A stretch of 48,206 nt of DNA from contig JAPHRO010000034.1 of NCBI GenBank assembly GCA_026195895.1, forward strand, positions 1 through 48,206, read 5' to 3'. The stretch comes from Gammaproteobacteria bacterium. GTDB lineage: Bacteria; Pseudomonadota; Gammaproteobacteria; SZUA-229. The notes beneath the pieces were generated by a model, which worked only from the letters and a program-made list of their open reading frames with translations, did no database searches and was not told the origin of the DNA. The position numbers and the translations under genes were made by a program. Below, piece after piece: positions 32,954-41,787 of the stretch. Every line of letters begins with the position of its first letter. The first letter of the stretch is position 1.

Positions 32954-35434
32954 TCAGGCGTTGAGCACCTGGGCGGGGGGGTGGTGGCTTATCCTGCGCG
33001 TCGATAGCCAGCCGGTGAATAAAATAATTGCCATACTGGCGGCGGGACCCAGCAGCCATAACCAGATATGCAGGCTAAATTCGAAATCAAACACTTGCCG
33101 GTATAAACCGTAGGCGATCAGCTCTGTACCGGCTGCGGCCAGCAGGCCGGAAAAAAGTCCCAGCATGCAAAATTCAACCAGCTGGGTTTTTTTCAGGTAG
33201 GCGGACTGGGCGCCCAGGGTACGCATAATAACGGCCGTGTGAATGCGTTCATCCATGCTGGTCTGGATAGCTGCCAGCAGTACCATCAGTCCGGCAAATA
33301 ATACGAACAGCATGACATACTCCACGGTTAGCGTTACCTGGGTCAGGATCGCTTTGACCTGCTCCATAACGGCATCGATTTCAATAACGGTAAGTCCCGG
33401 GTATTGTTTGAGTAGTTTATTAATTTTGTGTTTGTGCTGCTGGGGCAGGTAGAAACTGGTGATGAAACTGCCAGGAAATGAATCAATGCTTGCCGGTGGA
33501 AAAATGACAAAAAAGTTGGGTTGAAATGAATCCCATTGAACACTGCGCAGGCTGATGACCTGTGCAGTCAGTTTCTGTTCAGCTATCTGAAAACTGATTT
33601 CATCGAACAGATCGACACCGAGGCGTTGGGCCAGACCCTGTTCCAGCGAAATAAGATACTGACCCTCGTCTTCTGGCTGCCACCAGCGTCCCGCAACCAG
33701 TTTGTTGTTTGTTTGTATGGCACTGGTCCAGGACAGGTTCAGTTCGCGTTTCAGTGCTTCGTCTTCCTGGGCGTGATCAATATCGGTGACCGGCTGGTGA
33801 TTAATTTCAGTAATGCGACCACGCACCATGGGATAGAGGCCTTCAGTGCTGATTTCCTGCTGCTTAAGAAAATCGCTTACGCCAGCGACCTGGTAAGGCT
33901 GGATATTAATTACAAAATGGTTGGGTGCCTGTTCAGGCAGTTGTGCCTGCCAGCGATTCAACAGGTCTATTCTCAGCAGCAGAACGGTCAGCAGCACCAT
34001 GAGTGATAAACCAAATGCCAGCATTTGTAGCTGGTTGGCTTTTCGATGGCGAATCAGTTGCTGCATGCCGGAGCGCCAGGGACCGGTGAATCGTCTGACC
34101 AGATGCCGGCTGATGTACATCAGTAAAGACGAAACAATGCCGAGCATTAGAACGCTGAGCAGGGTGCCGGCAAGAACAATAAGTGTCAGCATGATATTTT
34201 TTGACTGCCACCACATGATAGCGACCAGGCTGGCCAGAGCCAGACCATAAATGGTAATGGCGCTGGCGGGCAAAGGGGTTAAGTCACGGCGCAAAACCCG
34301 TAAGGGTGATACGGATTTCAGTCGTAATATGGCCGGCAGGCTGAAACCGAACAGAGTGACCTGTCCTGAAATAAAGCCTGTAATGAGCGGCAGGTAGCTG
34401 GCAGGGGGTAGCTCGGGTGGTAATAGATCTGCCAGCAATAGAATAATGCCCTGTTGTGCCAGATAGCCGAGCAGACAGCCGAGCAGACCCGCCAGTGTGC
34501 CCAGGTAGAGTAGCTGGTAAATATATAGCTGTACTAGCTGGCCCTGGGTAGCGCCCATACTGCGCATGAGAGCGGTTTGATCAAAATGCCGCAGGCTGTA
34601 ACGATTGGCTGCCATGGCGATGGCAATACCCGCCAGCATGACGCTTAACATCGATGCCAGTGATAAATACTGTTCCGCTTTGCTAATGGCTGAATTCAGC
34701 GCAGGAGAGCCCTGTCGGCCGCCGATAAGTTTTTCCGTGGCATTGAGTCTGGGAGTCAGCCATTGCTCAAATTGCTGCCGCCGCTGATAGTCGCCGGCGA
34801 AAAGCTGCTGATAAGAGACGCGACTGCCCGGTTGAATAATGCCGGTTTTTTCGATGTCATCTATATGCATCATTAAGCGGGGTGCGATGGACATGCCGCT
34901 GCTGGCCTGTCCCGGATCATGTTTAAGCACGGCGGTTACGGTGAAACTCGCTTCGCCAAGCTCAATGGTATCTCCCGGCTTCAGCTGTAGCTGTTGCAGT
35001 AGTCTGGCGGTTGGCCACACTTCACCCACTGCCGGGCCATGGTCAAGTTCAATGTCTTCGCCATAAAGCACGCGAGAAATTTTGACGCTACCGCGCAGGG
35101 GATAGTGCGTATCCACCGCTTTAATATGGGCAAGTTGAAATTGCTCGTTGGCCACAGTAACACTGGAAAATGCCATGCCGCGACTGATATTCAGCCGTAG
35201 TTGTGCTGCGTGGTCAGTAATTGCAGACGCAATTGCTCGCGGGCTTGTTAACAATAAATCAGCGCCCAGAAAACGGCCGCTCTGATCGTTCATCGCCAGA
35301 TCAATGCGGTGAGTAAACAGGCTAATCGAGGTCATACTGGCAACAGCAATGATGAGCGCGCTCAACAGAATGCGTAGTTCACCAACATGCCAGTCTCGCT
35401 TTAGCAGGCGCCAGGCAAGCCTGAGTTGATTCAT
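32954..35434 (-). CDS. ybbP: ABC transporter permease, FtsX/YbbP type
   Basis: 826 residues: an N-terminal helix, a large periplasmic region (about 50-240), a first FtsX block of helices (about 255-370), a second periplasmic region and a C-terminal FtsX block (about 710-815). This double-FtsX layout is YbbP. With the adjacent ATPase it forms a type VII (MacB-like) ABC system; YbbAP has been linked to lipid or lipoprotein handling but its substrate is not settled here. Translationally coupled: its ATG overlaps the ATPase stop (ATGA). Confidence 0.9.
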   Translation of the reverse strand: MNQLRLAWRLLKRDWHVGELRILLSALIIAVASMTSISLFTHRIDLAMNDQSGRFLGADLLLTSPRAIASAITDHAAQLRLNISRGMAFSSVTVANEQFQLAHIKAVDTHYPLRGSVKISRVLYGEDIELDHGPAVGEVWPTARLLQQLQLKPGDTIELGEASFTVTAVLKHDPGQASSGMSIAPRLMMHIDDIEKTGIIQPGSRVSYQQLFAGDYQRRQQFEQWLTPRLNATEKLIGGRQGSPALNSAISKAEQYLSLASMLSVMLAGIAIAMAANRYSLRHFDQTALMRSMGATQGQLVQLYIYQLLYLGTLAGLLGCLLGYLAQQGIILLLADLLPPELPPASYLPLITGFISGQVTLFGFSLPAILRLKSVSPLRVLRRDLTPLPASAITIYGLALASLVAIMWWQSKNIMLTLIVLAGTLLSVLMLGIVSSLLMYISRHLVRRFTGPWRSGMQQLIRHRKANQLQMLAFGLSLMVLLTVLLLRIDLLNRWQAQLPEQAPNHFVINIQPYQVAGVSDFLKQQEISTEGLYPMVRGRITEINHQPVTDIDHAQEDEALKRELNLSWTSAIQTNNKLVAGRWWQPEDEGQYLISLEQGLAQRLGVDLFDEISFQIAEQKLTAQVISLRSVQWDSFQPNFFVIFPPASIDSFPGSFITSFYLPQQHKHKINKLLKQYPGLTVIEIDAVMEQVKAILTQVTLTVEYVMLFVLFAGLMVLLAAIQTSMDERIHTAVIMRTLGAQSAYLKKTQLVEFCMLGLFSGLLAAAGTELIAYGLYRQVFDFEFSLHIWLWLLGPAASMAIILFTGWLSTRRISHHPPAQVLNA

Positions 35435-36147
35435 TTAGTATTTTCCCTGATGCGCCCATTTTCAAGTAATAGCCGTCGCTGACATTGTGCAGCCAGTTGT
35501 TCATCATGGGTGACTATGACCAGTGTTGTCTGCAGTTCCTGGTTTATTTCCAGCAATAGCTCAATAATTTGTCTGCCGGTTTCCTGGTCCAGATTACCCG
35601 TGGGTTCATCGGCAAAAACAATTGCCGGCCGGCTGACAAAGGCGCGCGCAATGGCTACCCGTTGTTGTTCGCCACCGGATAACTGCCGTGGGTAATGATA
35701 CAGGCGTTCACCGAGTCCAACGCGGTGCAAAAAACTATTAGCCTGGGCTTCGGCTGTTGCATCTGCCTTAAGCTCGAGCGGTAGCATAACGTTTTCGAGT
35801 GCTGTCAGATTAGGCAGTAGCTGAAAAGACTGAAAGACAAAACCAACATGCCTTGAGCGTATTTCAGCACGACCATCTTCATCCAGTTCATTGAGTTGAA
35901 CGCCTGCCAGCGTGATGTTGCCGCTATTTGCTAAATCCAGCCCGGCAAGCAGGCCAAGCAGGGTGGACTTACCAGAACCCGATGCGCCTAAAATGGCAAC
36001 AGTTTCGCCTGACTTGATTTCAAGATCGACTCCATTCAGGATGTGCAAATTGTTATCAATGGCTTTGCGGGCACCTGACTTATCGAGAGCAGGCACCTGT
36101 CGGGCTATTTGCTGTGCCGAAATAATAATGTCTGAAGGACTATTCAT
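35431..36147 (-). CDS. ybbA: ABC transporter ATPase, YbbA/LolD-like
   Basis: 238 residues. Walker A GASGSGKST, signature LSGGEQQR, Walker B 'IVFADEPTGNLD' and the H-loop 'VIVTHDEQ' are all intact. The long N-terminal 35 residues before the ATPase core and the tesA neighbour match YbbA. It powers the permease at 32954-35434. Its start codon (CAT on the plus strand, 36145-36147) overlaps the start of tesA on the other strand. Confidence 0.93.
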   Translation of the reverse strand: MNSPSDIIISAQQIARQVPALDKSGARKAIDNNLHILNGVDLEIKSGETVAILGASGSGKSTLLGLLAGLDLANSGNITLAGVQLNELDEDGRAEIRSRHVGFVFQSFQLLPNLTALENVMLPLELKADATAEAQANSFLHRVGLGERLYHYPRQLSGGEQQRVAIARAFVSRPAIVFADEPTGNLDQETGRQIIELLLEINQELQTTLVIVTHDEQLAAQCQRRLLLENGRIRENTK

Positions 36148-36778
36148 GATGCGTGTATTGTTATGTTTTCTATTGTTATTTTCCAGTCATTATTCGATGG
36201 CCGCTTACAGTGAGCAGAATAATAAGCTCATACTGGTGGTGGGGGATAGTCTGAGTGCTGGCCACGGTATTAATCCTCAACGGGGTTGGGTGTCTTTGCT
36301 TGGACAGCATATCAGGCAACAGGGTTTCGATTACCGTATTATTAATTCGAGTATTAGTGGTGATACCAGTGCCAACGGATTAAACCGTATGTCGCAACTG
36401 CTTGAGTCTTACCAGCCTCAAATCGTGATTCTGGAACTGGGGGGTAATGATGGGCTACGCGGCTTATCGTTGGGGCAGATGAAAAAAAATTTATCCGCAA
36501 TGATCCAGCAAAGCCAGCAAAAACAGGCCAAAGTATTATTGATTGGCATGCAAATACCGCCTAATTACGGTAAGCGTTATACCAATGCATTCCATCAAAT
36601 CTATATTGATTTAGCCAGGCAGCATGAGGTGGTGTTGCTGCCATTTCTGCTGGAATCTATTGCTACAGACAATAGCCTGATGCAGCAAGATGGTATTCAT
36701 CCCAATGAGACGGCTCAAACTATGATTGCGGAAAATGTCTGGTCGTATTTGAGACAGATGCTGCAGACAGGAAATTAA
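36146..36778 (+). CDS. tesA: Arylesterase / lysophospholipase TesA (SGNH hydrolase)
   Basis: 210 residues from the ATG at 36146 (a second ATG follows immediately). Signal peptide at 1-20. SGNH blocks are all present: GDSL (block I, Ser35), GDTSANGL (block II), LGGND (block III, Asn101), and DGIHPN (block V, Asp182, His185). It cleaves thioesters, lysophospholipids and aryl esters in the periplasm. The ribosome site GAAGGAC lies inside the divergent ATPase gene. The tesA / ybbA divergent pair is conserved with E. coli. Confidence 0.93.
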   Translation: MMRVLLCFLLLFSSHYSMAAYSEQNNKLILVVGDSLSAGHGINPQRGWVSLLGQHIRQQGFDYRIINSSISGDTSANGLNRMSQLLESYQPQIVILELGGNDGLRGLSLGQMKKNLSAMIQQSQQKQAKVLLIGMQIPPNYGKRYTNAFHQIYIDLARQHEVVLLPFLLESIATDNSLMQQDGIHPNETAQTMIAENVWSYLRQMLQTGN

Positions 36779-36792
36779 AAAAACTGTTGCTA

Positions 36793-36835
36793 AATCAACA
36801 CAGGCTATGAAAAATATTCATAGCCTGTGTTGATT
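36793..36835. terminator. Strong hairpin terminator between tesA and the small minus-strand gene
   Basis: A 19-bp stem with a 5-nt loop: AATCAACACAGGCTATGAA pairs with its reverse complement. It sits 14 bp after the tesA stop and 23 bp from the stop of the convergent small gene, so it can serve both. Confidence 0.8.
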
Positions 36836-36857
36836 TCAGGGAGGGGTGTTCTACAGA

Positions 36858-36998
36858 TTAGTCGTTTGGTTCAAACTCATAACCAGAAGAATCGGTGGTT
36901 TTCATCAGTTTGTTGATTCTGACACCTAAAAAGGTGAAAACAATAACTGAGCCAATAACGCCCAGTACAGCCAAAATTGCAGTTGCATCCATAGTCAT
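36858..36998 (-). CDS. Small single-span membrane protein (46 residues, unknown)
   Basis: Minus-strand ATG at 36998, 46 codons to TAA at 36858. 'AILAVLGVIGSVIVFTFLGV' is one clear membrane helix, preceded by six residues and followed by a charged tail ('RINKLMKTTD' ... 'EFEPND'). An in-frame ATG two codons in is an alternative start. Ribosome site is weak. Family unknown, but the composition and the terminator support a real gene. Confidence 0.62.
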   Translation of the reverse strand: MTMDATAILAVLGVIGSVIVFTFLGVRINKLMKTTDSSGYEFEPND

Positions 36999-37223
36999 AC
37001 TCGTTTTTTAGATTTAACGTCGCGCCACTAAAATGGCGAGCGGGAATCTATAGCAAATCCAATGTATCTTCAACCCTGTTTTTCATAAGTGTTTAGATTT
37101 GATAAGTATCTCAGGCTTTTATTAATTAATGATTAATATCATCAAACCCTGATAAGCCCCGGTTTTCAATTATCCTTAAAACGCATACACTGCGGCTAAC
37201 AGTTTTTACTATTCAGAGAGCAA

Positions 37224-38177
37224 ATGCAGGTGTCGTCAAGCAATCTAAAAGAAACAATACGGCTGCAACGAGAAATGTTGATTGGACTGCTGGGCGAACC
37301 CATGCACGATCTCGCTATGCGCTGTGCAGAAGTCATTGATTCGCGCATAGCGCTGGAAACATTACTAACCAATGCTTTTCCGGTATTTTCCTACTGTAAA
37401 CACCTGTATGTATTAAATGCAGATGCTATCCAGATTACTGACAATATCATCCGGCAGGGGGTGGACCATGAACATTTTGGGCGTGATCGTACCGAACGGC
37501 CTTATATGCAGGATATTATCGGTACCACAGACTTCAAGTTATCTGAGGCTTATATCAGTCGTAACAAGAAACGGCCATCATTAACGGCGATACAGGTGAT
37601 ACGCAATCGTAATGGTGAGCATGTTGGTTTTCTGGGGGCCGATTTTGATACCCGCGAGCTGCCGCATAGCGAAAACGGTTACACGGAGCCTGATGACTGG
37701 CGCCAGATTAAAGGTGATCCAGCCATTCGCAGTGGCGTGTTCCTGTCACGTCGAATCGACAGCTTAATGGATAAGCGACTGGATGAAGTGCTGTCAGTCA
37801 TGAATGAGCTGATTGCAGAGCATGGTGTTTTTCACGGTAAGCTGCATTTTTCCAGTAATCGCGCGACTATCTGGACAGTTGACGATCCTTTTGTTTATCG
37901 GTTTCTTGGTATTGATGAGCTCACCGATCCGGATATTTGCCTGGCCTATCCGGGCCGACCCTATCACAAACGTGCGATTGTGCCGGTTGAGCAGGTGATG
38001 CCGGTATTTGATATGTTCCGTAAACTTCGGTTTGCTGATGACAATGTGTATTTACGCGCCGGTTCACTTAATATTATTAATGGCATGGTCGGATTAAATT
38101 TTTCCTGCGATGGCTCTCACTATATGCGCTACGATGAGTTTCTGGATAAAAGCACCGACTTCTGGTTTGGTCTATAA
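37224..38177 (+). CDS. Cytosolic PDC-sensor-domain protein without an output domain
   Basis: 317 residues. The first half ('LLTNAFPVFSYCKHLYVLN', 'FGRDRTERPYMQDI', 'LSEAYISRNKKRPSLTAIQV', 'GEHVGFLGADFD') has the two-lobed PDC (PAS-like) ligand-binding pattern seen in membrane sensors, but there are no membrane helices or signal peptide. The second half (about 160-317) is unique to me. No kinase, GGDEF or HTH domain. PDC domains usually sense small metabolites outside the cell; here the ligand would be cytosolic. Stands alone. Confidence 0.7.
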   Translation: MQVSSSNLKETIRLQREMLIGLLGEPMHDLAMRCAEVIDSRIALETLLTNAFPVFSYCKHLYVLNADAIQITDNIIRQGVDHEHFGRDRTERPYMQDIIGTTDFKLSEAYISRNKKRPSLTAIQVIRNRNGEHVGFLGADFDTRELPHSENGYTEPDDWRQIKGDPAIRSGVFLSRRIDSLMDKRLDEVLSVMNELIAEHGVFHGKLHFSSNRATIWTVDDPFVYRFLGIDELTDPDICLAYPGRPYHKRAIVPVEQVMPVFDMFRKLRFADDNVYLRAGSLNIINGMVGLNFSCDGSHYMRYDEFLDKSTDFWFGL

Positions 38178-38202
38178 ACCCAGATCGATTCTGGAATAAG
38201 CC

Positions 38203-38246
38203 ATAGATTTACACAAAATAAATTCACAAAATAGATTTACACAAAA
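38203..38246 (+). repeat. 16-bp direct repeat ending at a start codon
   Basis: ATAGATTTACACAAAA occurs at 38203-38218 and again at 38231-38246, where it abuts the ATG of the next gene. The period is 28 bp, with a partial third copy between (TTCACAAA). No ribosome site is present, so the repeats may be regulatory or the product of recent slippage. Confidence 0.55.
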
Positions 38247-38669
38247 ATGAAAACTTTATGTTTAATTGCATTGTCCTTATTGGCAATGTCTGCAAATGCC
38301 GAAATTGATCAGCAGGAACTGATTCGTTTTTTTCATGGCAGCTATGATTTTATAGGTGTTACACCAGATACCCAAAACAACTATTCTGGAAAAGCTAAAT
38401 TTGAAGCCAGGCAGGGATATCTGGACGTGACACGGGAAATAAACGGCATACAGGTCAACGCCAGAGCGAGTCTCGAAAAAACGGCCATGGCTGATGCTTA
38501 TGTACTGCGTATGCGATTTAAGGAAAACAACATAGATTTTGAAGAAACCTGTTTATTTCATGCGGATCTGGATAACTATGCAAGATTAACCTGCTATTTA
38601 TATCAGCCTGAAAAGCAGACACATAAGCCGGGTATGGAAGCGTATTTTTTTGATAGAAATTCGCCGTAA
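38247..38669 (+). CDS. Exported protein of unknown function
   Basis: 140 residues with a signal peptide (MKTLCLIALSLLAMSANA, cleavage after ANA). The mature part is 'FFHGSYDFIGVTPDTQNNYS' then a beta-rich region with two Cys ('EETCLFHAD', 'ARLTCYLY'). No family recognised. No Shine-Dalgarno; the start is fixed by the signal peptide and the ATG next to the direct repeat. Confidence 0.6.
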   Translation: MKTLCLIALSLLAMSANAEIDQQELIRFFHGSYDFIGVTPDTQNNYSGKAKFEARQGYLDVTREINGIQVNARASLEKTAMADAYVLRMRFKENNIDFEETCLFHADLDNYARLTCYLYQPEKQTHKPGMEAYFFDRNSP

Positions 38670-38686
38670 ACTTTTATCGAGCTAAT

Positions 38687-38719
38687 AAAGAAGGCCGACA
38701 TTAAGTCGGCCTTCTTTTA
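38687..38719 (+). terminator. Rho-independent terminator
   Basis: AAAGAAGGCCGAC-ATTAA-GTCGGCCTTCTTT followed by T and A. It lies between the exported-protein gene (plus) and the convergent rhodanese gene (minus), and can act for both. Confidence 0.88.
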
Positions 38720-38734
38720 TGCGTTGAATTTATA

Positions 38735-39463
38735 TTACTCAGATGGTCCGCCACCAGTTCCCACTATGGTTAAGCCCAGTGATTGCCATGCCTGCATACC
38801 GCCACGGTAATAATGAATTTTTTCAGCCGGGTAGCCCAGTGCAAGCATACCTTTAATGGCACGAGGTGATTGCCCACACCACATACCGTTACACCATATC
38901 AATACTTCTTTGGCTTTAGAAAAATCCCATTTGTTGCTGGTGGCTACATTGTCATCTTTAATCAGGCTCATCATGTGATCAATCAGTGATATGTCATCAC
39001 TGACTGTTTTTGCAGTTACCCCCAGTTGTGCGAGTGCCGACACTTTTATCAGGTCGCTGCTTTCCTTATCAAAGGTATTGAACGGAATATTTATAGAGCC
39101 GGGAATTGTTGATTTTTTAAACCAGCTTTCTGTTCGGGCATCAATTAATACGCCGGTACCGTTATTAACTTTATTCTGGATAAACTCCAGCACCTCCAGC
39201 TCGGCAACCGTGTTCACTCCGGGTGCAACGAACATCGGTTGAATACAGAAGGGCGGACATTTACGTGATGTTTTAGTGTAACCGCCAGTTAGCACATGAT
39301 TTTGATCCTGAATCCGCTGGATTTTAACGACTTTACCATGATGCGCCGTGCTGACCGCAGACACATTTTTAGTAATATTAACATCCAGAGCATGAGCAGG
39401 GTTAATGCTTATTAAGCAAAGGCTTAATAAATAGAGTGGGAATGAAACTTTAGATTGCTGCAT
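38735..39463 (-). CDS. Exported rhodanese-domain protein
   Basis: 242 residues with a signal peptide (1-25). The rhodanese domain covers about 85-235: 'GVLIDARTESWFKKSTIPGS' is the typical first motif, and the active-site loop is 'IWCNGMWCGQSPRAIKG' with the catalytic Cys most likely Cys196 (another at Cys191). A CPPFC pair (69-73) lies in the N-terminal part. It would transfer sulfane sulfur in the periplasm. GAGG ribosome site. The gene at 39506 lies 42 bp upstream in the same direction, so they may form an operon. Confidence 0.9.
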   Translation of the reverse strand: MQQSKVSFPLYLLSLCLISINPAHALDVNITKNVSAVSTAHHGKVVKIQRIQDQNHVLTGGYTKTSRKCPPFCIQPMFVAPGVNTVAELEVLEFIQNKVNNGTGVLIDARTESWFKKSTIPGSINIPFNTFDKESSDLIKVSALAQLGVTAKTVSDDISLIDHMMSLIKDDNVATSNKWDFSKAKEVLIWCNGMWCGQSPRAIKGMLALGYPAEKIHYYRGGMQAWQSLGLTIVGTGGGPSE

Positions 39464-39505
39464 TTTAAATATGCCTCATTAATATTTGATTTAGCGCGGG
39501 ATTGA

Positions 39506-39883
39506 TTAACGAACTTTGAAATATAAATTAAATAATAAACGTGTGGCCACCGGCATGTTCTGGTTGTTTTCAAAATAAGTATTAACAACCATCATTTTTT
39601 CATCCGCAGGTAGCATTCTATAAGTTTTGAATGTAGCGGGTAGCTGCTTGGCCAGTCTTGCTTCAAATTCACTCTTTCTAATATCCTGTTGATTGACCGG
39701 CTGATTTTGTGTTTCTGTTACAGAAGGGGTGTTAGATTCAACAACGCTACTTGCGGCAGCTTCCGCTTCCAGTGCATCGAGATAACTATCATCGGTGCTA
39801 ACAGCGACCGTAGTCCATAGAACTAATGACAGGAATAAAATTAATGATTTAATTTTTTCGAGTTTACATACTACATTACACAT
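39506..39883 (-). CDS. Membrane-anchored or exported protein of unknown function
   Basis: 125 residues. Hydrophobic segment (about 11-28: 'IKSLILFLSLVLWTTVAVS') could be a signal peptide or anchor. Acidic, Ala/Ser-rich middle ('DALEAEAAASSVVESNT'), then a helical tail 'LPATFKTYRMLPADEKMMVV'. Family unknown. It precedes the rhodanese gene and may share its transcript. Confidence 0.6.
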   Translation of the reverse strand: MCNVVCKLEKIKSLILFLSLVLWTTVAVSTDDSYLDALEAEAAASSVVESNTPSVTETQNQPVNQQDIRKSEFEARLAKQLPATFKTYRMLPADEKMMVVNTYFENNQNMPVATRLLFNLYFKVR

Positions 39884-40510
39884 CTACACGTACCAGCTTT
39901 TGTTGTTTACTCAATTTGGGGTGGCTCCAGTCTTTGCACCTGGAATCTTAACAAGTGACTACAGCCGTAATCTATGGCTGAGAGGACTCCATTTAATGCT
40001 GTCAATACTTCCAGATGTAATTAAAGATACTGTTAAATGTAATAGTTATTATATAAATACTAGCACAGGAAATAAGGTTTTCCAGTAAAAGTGCATCAGA
40101 TGATTATTTCTGTATTATAAAGTGCTAATATATTTATTGTTTCATTAAAGATGTATTTGTCAGGCCGCAAATTTAAATGATGCTATAGATATTATAGTTT
40201 GTTAATTTTCAATACGGCTAATTGTCTGTAGTGGCTATCTGGCATTGGTTTATTATGTATAGCGGGTAGTATTTAAAATACAAGAAATTTGACTCATAAA
40301 GGCCATGAAAACTCCAGGATAGAAGCTAATAATTGATATTGGTCAATTGAGGCTGAAAATTGTACTAACGTCCGTATTTTGTCTTCGAATAAACAGAAGC
40401 CAATAAAGACAATAATTATATTCATGTATCAGCTGTTTTTAGGTAAGGAAAAAATTCGTACTAGTAGTTAGTAGAGTAATTAAATATATAAAGGAATGAA
40501 TAAGACTTAA
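39884..40510. other. AT-rich intergenic region without an identified gene
   Basis: 627 bp between the divergent rhodanese-side gene and the HDOD gene. I see no gene, tRNA or riboswitch. The last 15 bp (40496-40510) form a four-codon open frame that ends exactly at the HDOD start. Confidence 0.4.
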
Positions 40511-41260
40511 ATGAAAAGCTTAACAGATCTGGCGCTGAAAACAGCGCAGCTACCCAGCCTTCCCGAACTGGTTAATGACCTGCAAATACTTATTGATCAG
40601 GACAAAGAGATTAATGTCATTGCTGAATTGTTAGCCACTGACGCAAGTTTGTCAGCGCGAGTTATTGAATTGGCAAATACCGCTTTTTATGGCAACCAGA
40701 ATGTAACTAAAATATTTGATGCCATACATCTAATAGGCCTGAGTAAATTATTACTAATGGTTCGTACAGCATATACCATTGAAATTCTGAAGTCTGTTGA
40801 TGGTGCTCGAATTGATATGCGGAAATTCTGGATTAAATCCTATACCGCTGCTCTAATTTCGCAACGACTTGGCAATAGAATTCACTACCCGCAGGCAGAT
40901 AGCCTCTATACTTCTGGATTGCTCATGTATATTGGTGAGTTGATATATTCATTATTACCGCCGCATATTCAACTGGATAAAATGGATCCTTTTGAGCTCG
41001 CGGCTGCGCAGTTGTCTTTGTGGCAGTTTCCCTCTTTTATCGTAGAGTCGATTCGTTATACAGCATCTCCCGTATTGACGGCAGATCAGTTTGCATTGCC
41101 GGCAGCAGTTGTTCACATTACCGACAGCGTTATAAACAAAGAGCAAGTTAACCCGGATGAAGAAGCTATGCTACTTACTCAGCTAACCGAAGCAGAAATA
41201 GACAATATATATAACGAGGTCAAATCATTAGGTGTTAGTGGAAAAAAACCACTTAATTGA
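40511..41260 (+). CDS. HDOD domain protein
   Basis: 249 residues. 'LKTAQLPSLPELVNDLQILI' and 'LLATDASLSARVIELANTAF' followed by 'AIHLIGLSKLLLMVRTAYTI' is the HDOD signature (about 10-200). HDOD proteins are HD-related signalling domains that usually lack phosphodiesterase activity and regulate taxis, DNA repair or c-di-GMP responses. No output domain. The ribosome site AAGGA lies 15 nt from this ATG, further than usual. Confidence 0.85.
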   Translation: MKSLTDLALKTAQLPSLPELVNDLQILIDQDKEINVIAELLATDASLSARVIELANTAFYGNQNVTKIFDAIHLIGLSKLLLMVRTAYTIEILKSVDGARIDMRKFWIKSYTAALISQRLGNRIHYPQADSLYTSGLLMYIGELIYSLLPPHIQLDKMDPFELAAAQLSLWQFPSFIVESIRYTASPVLTADQFALPAAVVHITDSVINKEQVNPDEEAMLLTQLTEAEIDNIYNEVKSLGVSGKKPLN

Positions 41261-41332
41261 TGGTTATTTATGCCATATATGCTGTATAAAATAGATGTAC
41301 ACTAATTGTTTTCCCGGCCTCAGGGTAAGATT

Positions 41333-41779
41333 ATGCTGGAATTTATATTTTTTCATCAAAAACCATTCAAATTGTTTCTTGCACAACTAGAAAATCGAGG
41401 GCTCGAATTTACAACGACTCTGGATGAGGCCGAAGATGAATACGAAGTTCACATGGATGAAAATATCGATGATGATCTACTTGAGGAGATTGAAGATATT
41501 TATGACCAACTCATGGATATGAATCAGCAATTGGTTGATCAGGAGGAAGGCGATAGTGCCAGTAATTATCATCTGGCGAGCATTACTGTGACTTTGGCTG
41601 ATGGCACCATTTCTCATGCCAGCATACCGCCGACACTATTATCAAAAATAATGCAGGTGATAACGCCTGAAGAACTGGGTGAAATTGTTACTGCCATTGC
41701 GGATGCAGTAGAAAATCCAGATGATCGTAGTATGTGTCAGCGCGTTCGGGATGGCGATGTAGATTTTGAGCCGTCCTGA
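41333..41779 (+). CDS. Conserved protein of unknown function, acidic
   Basis: 148 residues from the ATG at 41333 (CAGGGTAAG upstream). The start 'MLEFIFFHQKPFKLFLAQLE' and the acidic 'DENIDDDLLEEIEDIYDQLM' resemble a protein conserved in pseudomonads and relatives. Strongly acidic (many Asp/Glu). No membrane segment. Function unknown. Its stop is 8 bp from that of the convergent hydrolase. Confidence 0.7.
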   Translation: MLEFIFFHQKPFKLFLAQLENRGLEFTTTLDEAEDEYEVHMDENIDDDLLEEIEDIYDQLMDMNQQLVDQEEGDSASNYHLASITVTLADGTISHASIPPTLLSKIMQVITPEELGEIVTAIADAVENPDDRSMCQRVRDGDVDFEPS

Positions 41780-41787
41780 ATTCATCA

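Noticed and set aside
39884-40495. Possible riboswitch or small RNA in the long AT-rich gap
   Set aside because: I looked for c-di-GMP riboswitch core motifs and for terminator-like stems and saw none.
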